In this document: positions 51,483 to 61,139 of the stretch, in pieces
Position numbering within the stretch: position 1 is the stretch's first letter
Layout of the letters: each line of letters begins with the position of its first letter
Assembly: GCF_014306105.1 (NCBI RefSeq)
Contig: NZ_JACRVF010000001.1
Location: 1,566,413-1,630,412 of the forward strand
Source of the DNA: Pontibacter cellulosilyticus
GTDB taxonomy: Bacteria; Bacteroidota; Bacteroidia; Cytophagales; Hymenobacteraceae
Direction: 5' to 3'
Length of the DNA stretch: 64,000 nucleotides
Notes under the pieces: model-generated
What the model was told of the DNA's origin: nothing
The model's input: only the letters and a program-made list of their open reading frames with translations
The model's database searches: none
Made by a program: the position numbers and the translations under genes

Positions 51483-54400
51483 GTGCAAAATTTTGTAGCT
51501 CAGAAGGGCGCAAACTACCTTGAAAATACGCTTGGCACCCGCGTAGACATTGGCAGGTTTACCACCGACTGGCGCAATACGTTTGTACTGAAAGACGTCT
51601 ATCTGGAAGACCAGCAGCAGGATACGTTGTGGTACTCAGAGCGTTTGGGTGTGGATATGCGTTTGTTTTCACTCTTCAGCGGCGAACTCAATATCAGCAA
51701 AGTAGACCTCGACAATGCCACGGTTAAGCTGCACATCCGTGAAGACAGCACCACAAATTACGACTTTATACTTGATGCTTTTGCCACCGACACTGCCGCC
51801 ACACAACCAGCCGACACGGCCGCTGCCATGGCCATTAATTTGGGCACCGTAAATTTGGACAAGGTGTATCTGGTGTTTAAAGACGATGCCGGAGGAAATT
51901 ATATTAAGACCCGCATCGGCGAACTAACCACCACCATGGAAGAACTGAACCTAGAGGAGCAGCGCTATCTGGTGGACGAAGTGGAACTACGCAATACCTG
52001 GATAGACTATAAGCAAACCAAAGTCCCGCCACCTTCTGGCAATGAGGAGCCACTGGAAGTAGAGTTTGGCCTAAACCGCTTGGCCCTCGAAAACATAAAG
52101 ATGAACTATCTCAGTTACCCATCTGATCAGCGGATTGAACTGGACTTGGGTAAATCAGAAGTTGTATCAGATAACATTAACCTGAAAGACGCACGCATAG
52201 ACCTTAAGAGTTTCACACTGCTGAACACTGATGTGGTGTATGTACAGGAAAAGCTCACCCCTTCCGATTCCCTCACAATTAACCCGGAGCGAACAGCAGA
52301 GAAACTGGATGAGTCGGTGGAGAAGGCAAGTGGCCAGCCAATGAACTGGGTATTAGCCTTGGGAGAACTAAACGTTAAAAACGTAGATGTTAAATTTGAC
52401 AATGCCGATGTAGCAGCCCAGCCGCGCGGCATGGACTATAACCACCTGTTATTTACAGATGTGCTGATAGAGGCACAGGATATTTTGTACAGCCTGAACA
52501 GCTCACGAGCCGATATAAACCAGCTCCAGCTAAAAGAAAAGAGCGGTTTTACCTTACAAAATTTTCAGGGGTTAGTTAGACTGGATTCCACTAGTGCCAG
52601 TCTAACCAATTTGGATATAAAAACACCGAACAGCCATCTGCAGAACGACTTGGCGATGACCTACCCTTCTCTGGAGGCTATCGCAGAAAATCCTGAGCGC
52701 CTGGCCTTGGACATAAACATTAAGGATAGCTACATTGGCATGAAGGATGTGCAGTATTTTGCCCCTGACCTGACCAAAGATCCATCCTTTAGAAGTATAG
52801 CCAACTCCACGATACGGGTAGAAGCACGCGCCGAAGGCCCAATGGACAATCTCCGTATCCGGGAGTTAAAGTTATCCGGACTGAAAGATACGTATGTGGA
52901 TGTTAGTGGTATGGTGCGAAACGCCACCGATCCAAATAAGCTTTATATGGATCTGGATATAGACCGCCTTACAACTACACGCACCGATGTGCAGGCGCTG
53001 GCTCCGGCTGGCACCATACCACCTAATATCAGAATTCCGGCACAAATTAGCTTGCAAGGAAAGTATACAGGAACCCTGACCGCTTTCGATTTAAACGCCG
53101 ATCTGCGGAGCTCTTTTGGCAACGTAGAGGCCGTGGTAGACATGGGAGCCAACGAAAGCTTTACCGCCACAGTTAAGTCAGCAGGTTTTGATCTTGGGCA
53201 GCTGTTCACCGATAGCCTCGGTCTTGGCACAGTGGCTCTAACGGCTAAAGCCAGTGGCACAGGGCTAACACCTGAAACCATGCGGGCCAACGTTCAGGCT
53301 CAAGTGCAGCGCTTCGATTATAACAACTATACTTACAACAACATAGATGTAAACGCTAACATAAACCAAAACCTGTACTCGGTGAAAGCTACAGCCGAGG
53401 ACCAGAACCTGAACTTTGACCTGATCGGCGATTTTAACCTGAGAAACGAACAGCAGCCTATCTATGATTTCAACCTTGATCTGGACAATGCCAACCTGCA
53501 GGCACTTAACCTATATCCTGATCCGCTCTCTGTAAAAGGGCAGCTGAAAGGCAGATTTACTGGTGCTGATGCCAGCACACTCAGTGGCAGGTTAACAGGA
53601 GACCAGCTGATAGTGCAGCATAACAATAAAACTTACCCTATCGATTCGCTACTGCTTACACTTGAACAGAGCGGAGAAAAGGCAACAGTAAACATAGCTT
53701 CTGATATTGTAGACGCACAAATGCGCTTTGGCAACTCGCTGGCGACACTGCCTACTGCCTTGCAAAAATACTTCTCCAACTATTTCGATCTGCAACCAGA
53801 CCCGCCTTACCCGGCCAACGTGAACCTAAAGGATTTTACAGCTACACTCAACCTAAAGAACACAGCACTGATTGCTTCTTTTGTACCGGGGCTGGAGCAG
53901 CTGCAGACGTCTGGTCCTATCACGGCAGCTTATAATGGCAATACAAAACAATTAGCACTGGAGGGCAAAATCAGCAAACTTGCTTACACAGATTATACTT
54001 TACAGAACATCGACCTGCAATTAAATGGTAATAGGGAGCAGCTAGCCTATGAGGTAAACCTGCAAAGACTTATCTCACCGTCGCTTAATGTTAAAAATGT
54101 AACGCTGGAGGGCGCGGCCCGCGACGACAACCTGCAGGTGAAGCTAACGGTAGCCGGCGCCGATACAACTACAACCAACTTTATGCTGGGCGGCATATTC
54201 AACAGCCTGGGAGAAGGATACCGGTTTACGTTCAGTCCTGACGAAGTGATTATTAACGGGGATGTTTGGAATGTGCCCGAAGATAACTCATTGCAGTTTG
54301 ACACAGACTTTATCTACGCCAACAACATTGTGCTGCAGCGCAACAACAGCTCACTTCGCCTAAATAGTACAGGTCCAGTCGGTCCGGGCGCTCCGCTGCA

Positions 54401-56438
54401 ACTACAGATTCAGAACCTGGACCTGGGATACCTCATGGGGTCCTTCCAGCCAAAGGATAGTCTGCTGCTTGATGGTACATTAAACGGAGAAGCAACTATC
54501 CGGAACATACTCTCCGGCACACTTTCGTTCACATCAGACCTCGACATAACTGATTTTACCTACCAGGGCGTGCCTGTTGGAAACCTTGCGCTGGAGGCCA
54601 ACAGTACCGGTGGCAACAGGTACAACATAGATGCAGCGCTAACCGGCAACAGCAATCAAGTAAACATTACAGGCTTTATGGAAACCCAACCTAACGCCAC
54701 TTTACTCAACCTGAACGCTAATATCGCTAGCCTGAACATTGCCTCGCTACAGGGTTTTACAGAGGGTATTGTAGAAGACTTGGATGGAAGGGCCACCGGA
54801 GATTTACGTATAGCTGGCACCTTAGAGAATCCAAATATACTTGGCCAGCTTAACTTCGATCAGGCACAGTTTAACCTTACCATGCTGGGCTCAGTTTTCA
54901 CGCTGCAGGATGAGCGTCTGGTATTCAATGAGGCAGGTATTAACTTCCCTAACTTTACCCTTACCGACTCGCTGGGTAATGATTTAGTTGTAAACGGCAA
55001 CATTCTGACAGAGGACTACACCGACTATCAATTCGACTTGAAAGTTGACACAGACCGGTTTTTGGCACTTAATTCTATCGTTCAGGACAACAGCCTATAC
55101 TACGGCACCGTGTTTATTGATGCGAATGCCACTGTTACCGGTAATATGAATGTGCCGGAGATCGACGTGAATGCAAAAGTGCTGGATGGCTCAGATTTCA
55201 CAATCGTGATACCCGCAGACCAGGTAGGCGCTGCCGAACGGGAAGGTATTGTAGAGTTTGTAAACCTAAACCCATCGTTGACGGCCATAATCCGAGAAAA
55301 AGAGCAGGATACCACCGCGATTACTGGTTTTGTAGGAGCTGACATAGAAGCTGAGATAACAGTAAATGATAATGTACCGGTTACCATTGTACTAGATCCG
55401 ATCACTGGTGACCAACTGACAGTAAGAGGTACTGCTGACCCACTATTTATAGGCATGAGGCCAAGCGGAGAGATAAATATGTCGGGCCGCTACACCGTTA
55501 CCGATGGCCGCTACAGCATGGATTTTTATGACTTGGCTTCGCGCGAATTGGATATTACGCAGGGCAGCTATATAAACTGGACCGGAGACCCTTTACAGGC
55601 TAACATGGATATAACGGCTATTTATAATGTAAAGACTGCTCCAATGGAGTTAGTTGCCTCTCAGGCCGGTGGTACACTAAACCCGGTTTTGCGCAACCAG
55701 GTGCCTTTCCAGGTATATGTGTACGTGGAGGGTGAGATGCTTACACCGGAGATCAGCTTCGATATACAGCTCCCGGAAGACCGCCAGGGCAGTGTGCCTC
55801 CGGAGGTGGTCAGCAGTCTGGGTAATCTTCGCCAGGACGAGTCAGAGTTGAACAAGCAGGTGTTTGCGCTATTAGTTCTAAATCGTTTTCTGGCTCCGGA
55901 CCCGCTCAGCAGCTCTGGGGGTGGTTTTGAGTCTACGGCTCGTAACAGCTTGGGACAGGTGATGACGGACCAGTTAAACCAGTTGACAAACCGCTACGCC
56001 GGCGGCTTAGGCCTGGAGCTGGGTGTAGAGTCTTACCAGGACTACTCATCAGGATCCGGGCAAGGACGCACCGACTTGAACGTGGCATTGCGCCAGCAGT
56101 TCCTGAATGATAGGTTAACCGTGCGCGTGGGTACCGACATAGGTCTTGAGGGAGGCAGTCCGGCCGGCCAGTCGAACCAGACGATGAGTGGCTTTGGCGG
56201 CGATATTTCTATTGAGTATTCTTTAACCGAAGACGGACGGCTGCGTGTGCGTGGTTTTCAGCGCAACCAGTACGAAGGAATTATAGAAGGTGGCGATGTG
56301 CGTGCAACCGGCGTTTCGCTGATTTATGTGCGGGAGTATAATAACTTCTCCGATCTGTTCAGGGATCTGGAAAGAAGGAGAACAAGAGAGGCTGAACGCA
56401 GAATGGAAGCAGCAGAAAAAAAAGACGCAGCAAACTAA
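51483..56438 (+). CDS. tamB: Translocation and assembly module protein TamB
   Basis: TamB spans the periplasm from the inner membrane and, with TamA/TamL, helps move lipids and insert outer-membrane proteins. The 1,651 residues show the AsmA/TamB repeat type of long beta-strands and the C-terminal DUF490 domain (GRYTVTDGRYSMDFYDLASRELDITQGSYINWTGDPLQANMDITAIYNVKTAP). The frame remains open upstream to a stop at 51363-51365, and that extension encodes the family's N-terminal membrane helix (WFLAIVIGLVILIVILL), but no ATG, GTG or TTG is there. GTG 51483 is the first standard start. The TamL gene follows 45 nt later. Confidence 0.94.
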   Translation: MQNFVAQKGANYLENTLGTRVDIGRFTTDWRNTFVLKDVYLEDQQQDTLWYSERLGVDMRLFSLFSGELNISKVDLDNATVKLHIREDSTTNYDFILDAFATDTAATQPADTAAAMAINLGTVNLDKVYLVFKDDAGGNYIKTRIGELTTTMEELNLEEQRYLVDEVELRNTWIDYKQTKVPPPSGNEEPLEVEFGLNRLALENIKMNYLSYPSDQRIELDLGKSEVVSDNINLKDARIDLKSFTLLNTDVVYVQEKLTPSDSLTINPERTAEKLDESVEKASGQPMNWVLALGELNVKNVDVKFDNADVAAQPRGMDYNHLLFTDVLIEAQDILYSLNSSRADINQLQLKEKSGFTLQNFQGLVRLDSTSASLTNLDIKTPNSHLQNDLAMTYPSLEAIAENPERLALDINIKDSYIGMKDVQYFAPDLTKDPSFRSIANSTIRVEARAEGPMDNLRIRELKLSGLKDTYVDVSGMVRNATDPNKLYMDLDIDRLTTTRTDVQALAPAGTIPPNIRIPAQISLQGKYTGTLTAFDLNADLRSSFGNVEAVVDMGANESFTATVKSAGFDLGQLFTDSLGLGTVALTAKASGTGLTPETMRANVQAQVQRFDYNNYTYNNIDVNANINQNLYSVKATAEDQNLNFDLIGDFNLRNEQQPIYDFNLDLDNANLQALNLYPDPLSVKGQLKGRFTGADASTLSGRLTGDQLIVQHNNKTYPIDSLLLTLEQSGEKATVNIASDIVDAQMRFGNSLATLPTALQKYFSNYFDLQPDPPYPANVNLKDFTATLNLKNTALIASFVPGLEQLQTSGPITAAYNGNTKQLALEGKISKLAYTDYTLQNIDLQLNGNREQLAYEVNLQRLISPSLNVKNVTLEGAARDDNLQVKLTVAGADTTTTNFMLGGIFNSLGEGYRFTFSPDEVIINGDVWNVPEDNSLQFDTDFIYANNIVLQRNNSSLRLNSTGPVGPGAPLQLQIQNLDLGYLMGSFQPKDSLLLDGTLNGEATIRNILSGTLSFTSDLDITDFTYQGVPVGNLALEANSTGGNRYNIDAALTGNSNQVNITGFMETQPNATLLNLNANIASLNIASLQGFTEGIVEDLDGRATGDLRIAGTLENPNILGQLNFDQAQFNLTMLGSVFTLQDERLVFNEAGINFPNFTLTDSLGNDLVVNGNILTEDYTDYQFDLKVDTDRFLALNSIVQDNSLYYGTVFIDANATVTGNMNVPEIDVNAKVLDGSDFTIVIPADQVGAAEREGIVEFVNLNPSLTAIIREKEQDTTAITGFVGADIEAEITVNDNVPVTIVLDPITGDQLTVRGTADPLFIGMRPSGEINMSGRYTVTDGRYSMDFYDLASRELDITQGSYINWTGDPLQANMDITAIYNVKTAPMELVASQAGGTLNPVLRNQVPFQVYVYVEGEMLTPEISFDIQLPEDRQGSVPPEVVSSLGNLRQDESELNKQVFALLVLNRFLAPDPLSSSGGGFESTARNSLGQVMTDQLNQLTNRYAGGLGLELGVESYQDYSSGSGQGRTDLNVALRQQFLNDRLTVRVGTDIGLEGGSPAGQSNQTMSGFGGDISIEYSLTEDGRLRVRGFQRNQYEGIIEGGDVRATGVSLIYVREYNNFSDLFRDLERRRTREAERRMEAAEKKDAAN

Positions 56439-56483
56439 ACACTGCCACTAAAGGAAAAAGTATAAACCGAACAACACACAACA

Positions 56484-58856
56484 ATGACACAAGAGCCTGT
56501 GAGGTATCTTTTAAGTAAATATTGGTTCTTAGCAGTATTTATACTACTGCTTTGCACAGGGTGCAGCGTAACCAAAACAGTACCCAAAAACGATGCATTG
56601 TTTGTGGGCTACAATGTGAAGGTAAATGGCAAAGACGATAGCAGCAACCGCGCGGGAGAACTGGAAACAGAGTTAAGTGCAACCGTGCGTCCCAAACCAA
56701 ACCTTTCTATACTTGGATGGCGGCCAAAGCTTTCCATATACAATGCCTTTTATACGGAGAAAGAAAAAGGCATTAGCCACTGGATTATGACTAAACTAGG
56801 AGAGCCTCCTGTGCTTATGTCGCAGGTAGATACAAGCAGTATAAGCCAGATTATGAGCAACAGGTTGCACAACAGGGGTTACTTTAACAACAGGGTAAAT
56901 AGCACTACAGAAGTAAATAACAAGAAAGCCATTATTAACTGGACCGCTTGGGTTGGCGAGCCATACCGGATACATAAAGTTGAGTATACCCTGCAGGACT
57001 CCCTGCCAGTGCATCAGGCCATTGAACAAGAGCAGGATGAGTCTTTGCTACGCTCAACTGAGCCTTACGACCTTACTACTTTAACACAAGAGCGGGTTCG
57101 AATAGATGCAGTTCTCAAAAAAAGAGGCTACTACTTCTTCAGTCCGGAACTTCTCATTTTCAGTGTCGATTCCACCGTTGGTAACCGGCAGGTGGATGTA
57201 CTGCTCCGTATTAAAAATGCAGCATCTGCCAAAGCCCTTCGTCCTTATACTTTAGATGATATTTATATCAATGCCGAGTACTCTCTCGGAGACAGTCTTG
57301 CAGTGAGAGATACAATTAGTGTAAACGGGTATCATTACATTCCGAATGAGAACTATGTAAAGGCAAAGCATTTATTGCGCGGGATGTTCCTGGAGCAGGA
57401 TAGCCTCTATAGCCGCGAAGATCACCTGCTCACGATTAAACGACTCTCTGGTTTATCTGCCTATAAATTTGTGAACATCGACTACCAGATCGACACCTTG
57501 AATAATGACAAACTGGATGCTTTTGTATTCTTAACACCTGCTTTGAAGAAGTCGTTAAGGGCAGAGTTGAAGATGGTAACCAAATCAAATGGATTTGCAG
57601 GGCCCGGACTTACTGTGTCTTTCAATAATAGAAACGCCTTTAAAGGATCTGAATTATTGAACGTAGAATTTACAGGCAACCTGGAATCACAGGTTGGAGG
57701 AGGCGGTTCGGGCAGGCAGGAGAATAATGAAACAAGTGCACAAAACAGTAACCTTTCTTCCTATGAACTAGGGGTGCAGACTACCCTCACATTACCCAGA
57801 ATAGTATCTCCTTTTCAGCTGAGAAACCTGAGAACGGAGTTTGTACCCAAAACACGTATTGGCTTGGGTTTTAACTTCCTGAACAGGACTAATTTTTACC
57901 AGCTGAATTCTTATAACGCTTCGTACGGCTACAGTTGGCGCCCAAAACAAATTCTTACTTTTGATGCCACGCCAATAAACCTGCAGTATGTGCGTGTAAA
58001 CAGCTCAGAGGTTTTTGATAGTCTGTTAAGGGTAAACCCATACTTGCGCCGCAGCTTTGAAAATCAGTTTATCATCGGTTCCATCTATCAGACCACTTTC
58101 AGTACGCAAATGTATGAAGACCGTACAAACACCTTCTTTGATAGGCTGACACTGGACCTGTCAGGCAACCTGATCAGCGGACTTTCCTCGCTTACTGGCT
58201 CCACGAAACCAACAGATGATGAGCCACGCACGTTAATTGGGCAAGCTTTCGCTCAATATGTACTAGTGGATAACGATTTCAGACACTACTTGAATATAGG
58301 AGAAGAAAGCCAGTTGGTAACGCGCTTGTCAACGGGGGTAGGCTACTCTTACGGTAACTCCTCTACCCTACCGTTTGTGAAACAGTTTTCTGTTGGCGGC
58401 CCTAATAGTATAAGGGCTTTCAGAGCCCGCAGTGTTGGCCCAGGTACTTTTAACGACACCACCAGCCGTGCACTTTCATACTTCGACCAGACCGGCGACA
58501 TCAGGATAGAATCAAACATAGAATACCGCTTTCCGATTGCTGGCTTTTTCAAAGGCGCTGTTTTTGTAGACGCAGGTAATATTTGGCTGCTGCGCAACAC
58601 ACTTGATGAAAGCGGAGAGATTGTACGCCCTGGAGGCAAATTTGAGGCAGGAAATATAATCAGTGAATTGGCCGTCGGAACAGGTTTTGGTTTACGAATA
58701 GATGTTGAGTTCTTCGTCATCAGGCTTGACCTTGGTATACCTGTACGGGTACCATACTTACCCAAAGGAGAGCGCTTTGTGCTTAGTGATTTTAATGGCA
58801 GCTTCAGCGGCGACTATGGCATGGTGCTAAATATTGCTATAGGGTATCCTTTCTAA
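56484..58856 (+). CDS. tamL: TamL: BamA/TamA-family outer-membrane lipoprotein
   Basis: The 790-residue protein has an SPII signal (FILLLCTGCSVTK, lipid Cys at 27), three POTRA-like domains over about residues 35-400 (KNDALFVGYNVKVNG at the start), and an Omp85 barrel from about 440 onwards (RAELKMVTKSNGFAGPGLTVSFNNRNAF through a C-terminal GMVLNIAIGYPF). Bacteroidota have a lipidated TamA form called TamL, paired with TamB; the pairing and lipid Cys fit. VGGPNSIRAFRARSVGPGTF is the usual Omp85 motif with VRGF-like loop. It is 45 nt after tamB, so they form an operon. Confidence 0.93.
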   Translation: MTQEPVRYLLSKYWFLAVFILLLCTGCSVTKTVPKNDALFVGYNVKVNGKDDSSNRAGELETELSATVRPKPNLSILGWRPKLSIYNAFYTEKEKGISHWIMTKLGEPPVLMSQVDTSSISQIMSNRLHNRGYFNNRVNSTTEVNNKKAIINWTAWVGEPYRIHKVEYTLQDSLPVHQAIEQEQDESLLRSTEPYDLTTLTQERVRIDAVLKKRGYYFFSPELLIFSVDSTVGNRQVDVLLRIKNAASAKALRPYTLDDIYINAEYSLGDSLAVRDTISVNGYHYIPNENYVKAKHLLRGMFLEQDSLYSREDHLLTIKRLSGLSAYKFVNIDYQIDTLNNDKLDAFVFLTPALKKSLRAELKMVTKSNGFAGPGLTVSFNNRNAFKGSELLNVEFTGNLESQVGGGGSGRQENNETSAQNSNLSSYELGVQTTLTLPRIVSPFQLRNLRTEFVPKTRIGLGFNFLNRTNFYQLNSYNASYGYSWRPKQILTFDATPINLQYVRVNSSEVFDSLLRVNPYLRRSFENQFIIGSIYQTTFSTQMYEDRTNTFFDRLTLDLSGNLISGLSSLTGSTKPTDDEPRTLIGQAFAQYVLVDNDFRHYLNIGEESQLVTRLSTGVGYSYGNSSTLPFVKQFSVGGPNSIRAFRARSVGPGTFNDTTSRALSYFDQTGDIRIESNIEYRFPIAGFFKGAVFVDAGNIWLLRNTLDESGEIVRPGGKFEAGNIISELAVGTGFGLRIDVEFFVIRLDLGIPVRVPYLPKGERFVLSDFNGSFSGDYGMVLNIAIGYPF

Positions 58857-58957
58857 TTTTGAATGAGTGGTTATTGAATAGGTTATTTGTAGATCACATG
58901 GAAAGCAGGTAGCAGTTGCTTAGTATTTCTGTTGATCCTGTTACGTCATTCATTTAC

Positions 58958-59881
58958 TCACCTATTCATTCGCTCATTAATAAACGCAACTATCTTATCC
59001 CACTGCTGCGGATGAAACCAGGTATACTCATCCGGGTGCTTGGTGAACCAGGTAAGCTGGCGTTTGGCGTAGCGGCGGCTATTTCGTTTAAGCAATCTTA
59101 CGGCTTCCTCCCAGTTATACTTCCCCTCCAGGTAATCGAAAATCTCTTTGTAGCCTACTGTTTGCAAAGCGTTGTGCTGACGGTAAGAGTAAAGCGACTT
59201 TGCTTCAGCCAAAAGTCCCTGCTCCAGCATCTGATCCATGCGTTGGTCTATGCGGCTGTAAAGCTCTGCCCTGTCGCGGTTGAGGCCAATTTTGATGATA
59301 TTGAAGGGCCTCTCCTGCTTTTCGCTTGTCCGAAATGAGGAGTATGGCTGACCGCTGCTAAGGCATACTTCCAGTGCCCTTACAACCCGTTGTGTATTAG
59401 CTTTATCAACCTGGGCAAAGTATACAGGGTCCAACTCTTGAAGCTTCTCCAACAGCGGTGCAATTCCCTCTGCCTCAACCTGCTTAATTAGTTTCTCCCG
59501 GATAGCAGGATCAACGTCAGGCATTTCATCCATCCCTTCCAGCACAGCCCTTACATACAAGCCTGAGCCCCCGGTCATCAACACTACATTATGCTCTTTA
59601 AAAAGCTCCTCCAGTAGTTGCAGCACATCCGTTTCGTAAGCACCGGCATTATACTCTTCAGTTATACTATGCGAGTCGATGAAGTAGTGCTTTACCCCTT
59701 GCTGCTCTGATGGAGTAGGCTTGGCAGTACCCACACTCATCTCCCTGAAAAACTGCCTGGAGTCGGCTGAGATAATATCTGTATGATAATGCTTTGCCAG
59801 TTGCACGCACAGGTCGGTTTTACCTACAGCTGTAGGCCCTACCACCACTACCAGGTGCTTCTGCTTGTTTATACTTGCCAT
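58958..59881 (-). CDS. miaA: tRNA dimethylallyltransferase MiaA
   Basis: MiaA adds the dimethylallyl group to A37 of tRNAs that read UNN codons. The P-loop VVGPTAVGKTDL is near the N-terminus, SADSRQFFREMSVGTAKPT binds tRNA and metal, and GGSGLYVRAVLEGMDEM with its Gly-rich loop follows. The later RRYAKRQLTWFTKHPDEYTWF segment completes the family. At 307 residues it is standard. It overlaps the upstream glycosyltransferase gene by 13 nt, so it is cotranscribed. Confidence 0.97.
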   Translation of the reverse strand: MASINKQKHLVVVVGPTAVGKTDLCVQLAKHYHTDIISADSRQFFREMSVGTAKPTPSEQQGVKHYFIDSHSITEEYNAGAYETDVLQLLEELFKEHNVVLMTGGSGLYVRAVLEGMDEMPDVDPAIREKLIKQVEAEGIAPLLEKLQELDPVYFAQVDKANTQRVVRALEVCLSSGQPYSSFRTSEKQERPFNIIKIGLNRDRAELYSRIDQRMDQMLEQGLLAEAKSLYSYRQHNALQTVGYKEIFDYLEGKYNWEEAVRLLKRNSRRYAKRQLTWFTKHPDEYTWFHPQQWDKIVAFINERMNR

Positions 59882-60957
59882 AATCCTCTGTAAAAACTAA
59901 ACAGCTTTTGTTCTTCGTGCTGCCAGTTCAGCTCCTTTTTTGCCTGCTCACAATTCGCTACCAGTTCCTGGTACAACGCTTCATCTGTCAAAAGCAGATT
60001 CAACTTCTCACGTATCTCCTCCACATTAAGGCTGGTGAGTAATCCTACTTTATACTCGTTGTTTAGTGCTACATATTCCGGAAAATCTATAACCAGTTGC
60101 GGTACGCCGGCATGTATGTAATCGAAGAATTTGTTTGCCAGCGAATAGTAATAGCTGAGGCCCTTGTTTTCCAAGAGCATCACACCTACCCTGCAGTTTC
60201 TGGTAATATGCAGCAGGTCCTGTGGTAGCACCTGCCCTTCAAGCTCAACTTTGTCTTCTAACCCAAGTTCGCTTCTTAACTTTATCAGGTTGTCGAAAAC
60301 ATCACCGGTTCCGCATATGATCAGCTTCGCATCCAAACCTACCATAGCCTCCAGCAGCGGCTCCAGGCCCCGACCGGCATTTACAGCTCCCTGGTAAAGT
60401 ATAGTGGCGGGTGCTTTTTCGGTTGGCTCAAATTGCCATAGCACTGGTACGTTTCTGATTACCTCAAACTCAGTTTTATACTTCCTTTTAAAAATGTCTG
60501 CAATAGACTGTGTTACAGTATAAGCATGTTTGGTACGTGTTACAACAAACCTTTCAATTGCCGTCCAGGCTGCTTTTACCGTTTTGCGATCTGTTACCTC
60601 TATTACTTCCGGAAAATATTCGTGGGCATCGTAAACAAAAGGCACCCGTTTCTTCTTTGCCTGAAAGTAAACAGGCAGCGCCGTATCTAAGTCGATGGCG
60701 CAAAGGGCATCGTAGGTGCGGCTATTGAGGTAAAAGTATAGCCGAAGCATATACTCCAGATAAAACAGTTTGCCCTTGTTATAACGGCATTGCAGGCGGT
60801 GCTGCTGGTAAGGCTGCGGCACCAGCGGCTTAGAATCTTGCTTCTGCCTGCCCACCAACTCCACATCATACCCCTGTTGGACCAGCGAAGTGCAGATACG
60901 CTGCATCCGTTGGTCGTGGTTGAGGTCGGTGGTAACGGCAAACAAAAGTTTCTTCAT
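59869..60957 (-). CDS. Glycosyltransferase, GT4-like
   Basis: The 362-residue protein begins KKLLFAVTTDLNHDQRMQRICTSLVQQGYDVELVGR. It has a GT-B fold with a C-terminal ILYQGAVNAGRGLEPLLEAM, then ICGTGD, LEGQVLPQDLLHITRNCRVGVMLLENKGLSYYYSLANKFFDYIHAGVPQLV, which fits GT4-type donor-binding blocks although the usual E-x7-E is not clear. No membrane span is obvious. It heads a two-gene unit with miaA, overlapping by 13 nt. Substrates cannot be told; it might make a cell-surface glycan. Confidence 0.85.
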   Translation of the reverse strand: MKKLLFAVTTDLNHDQRMQRICTSLVQQGYDVELVGRQKQDSKPLVPQPYQQHRLQCRYNKGKLFYLEYMLRLYFYLNSRTYDALCAIDLDTALPVYFQAKKKRVPFVYDAHEYFPEVIEVTDRKTVKAAWTAIERFVVTRTKHAYTVTQSIADIFKRKYKTEFEVIRNVPVLWQFEPTEKAPATILYQGAVNAGRGLEPLLEAMVGLDAKLIICGTGDVFDNLIKLRSELGLEDKVELEGQVLPQDLLHITRNCRVGVMLLENKGLSYYYSLANKFFDYIHAGVPQLVIDFPEYVALNNEYKVGLLTSLNVEEIREKLNLLLTDEALYQELVANCEQAKKELNWQHEEQKLFSFYRGLWQV

Positions 60958-61139
60958 GCGGGGCAGTATTAACTATTTAAGCCTGTGTAGCACTAAGAGC
61001 AGCCAACAAATGTTTATGTACAGCAGCGTGCTACTTTAGCAGTGTTTATTTGCTAATTTATAACGCAATTTGTAAAATTAATACTAGAGTGCGGCGCAAA
61101 GCGTAAATACACTTTAACTAACATAGCATATTTTCTCAA

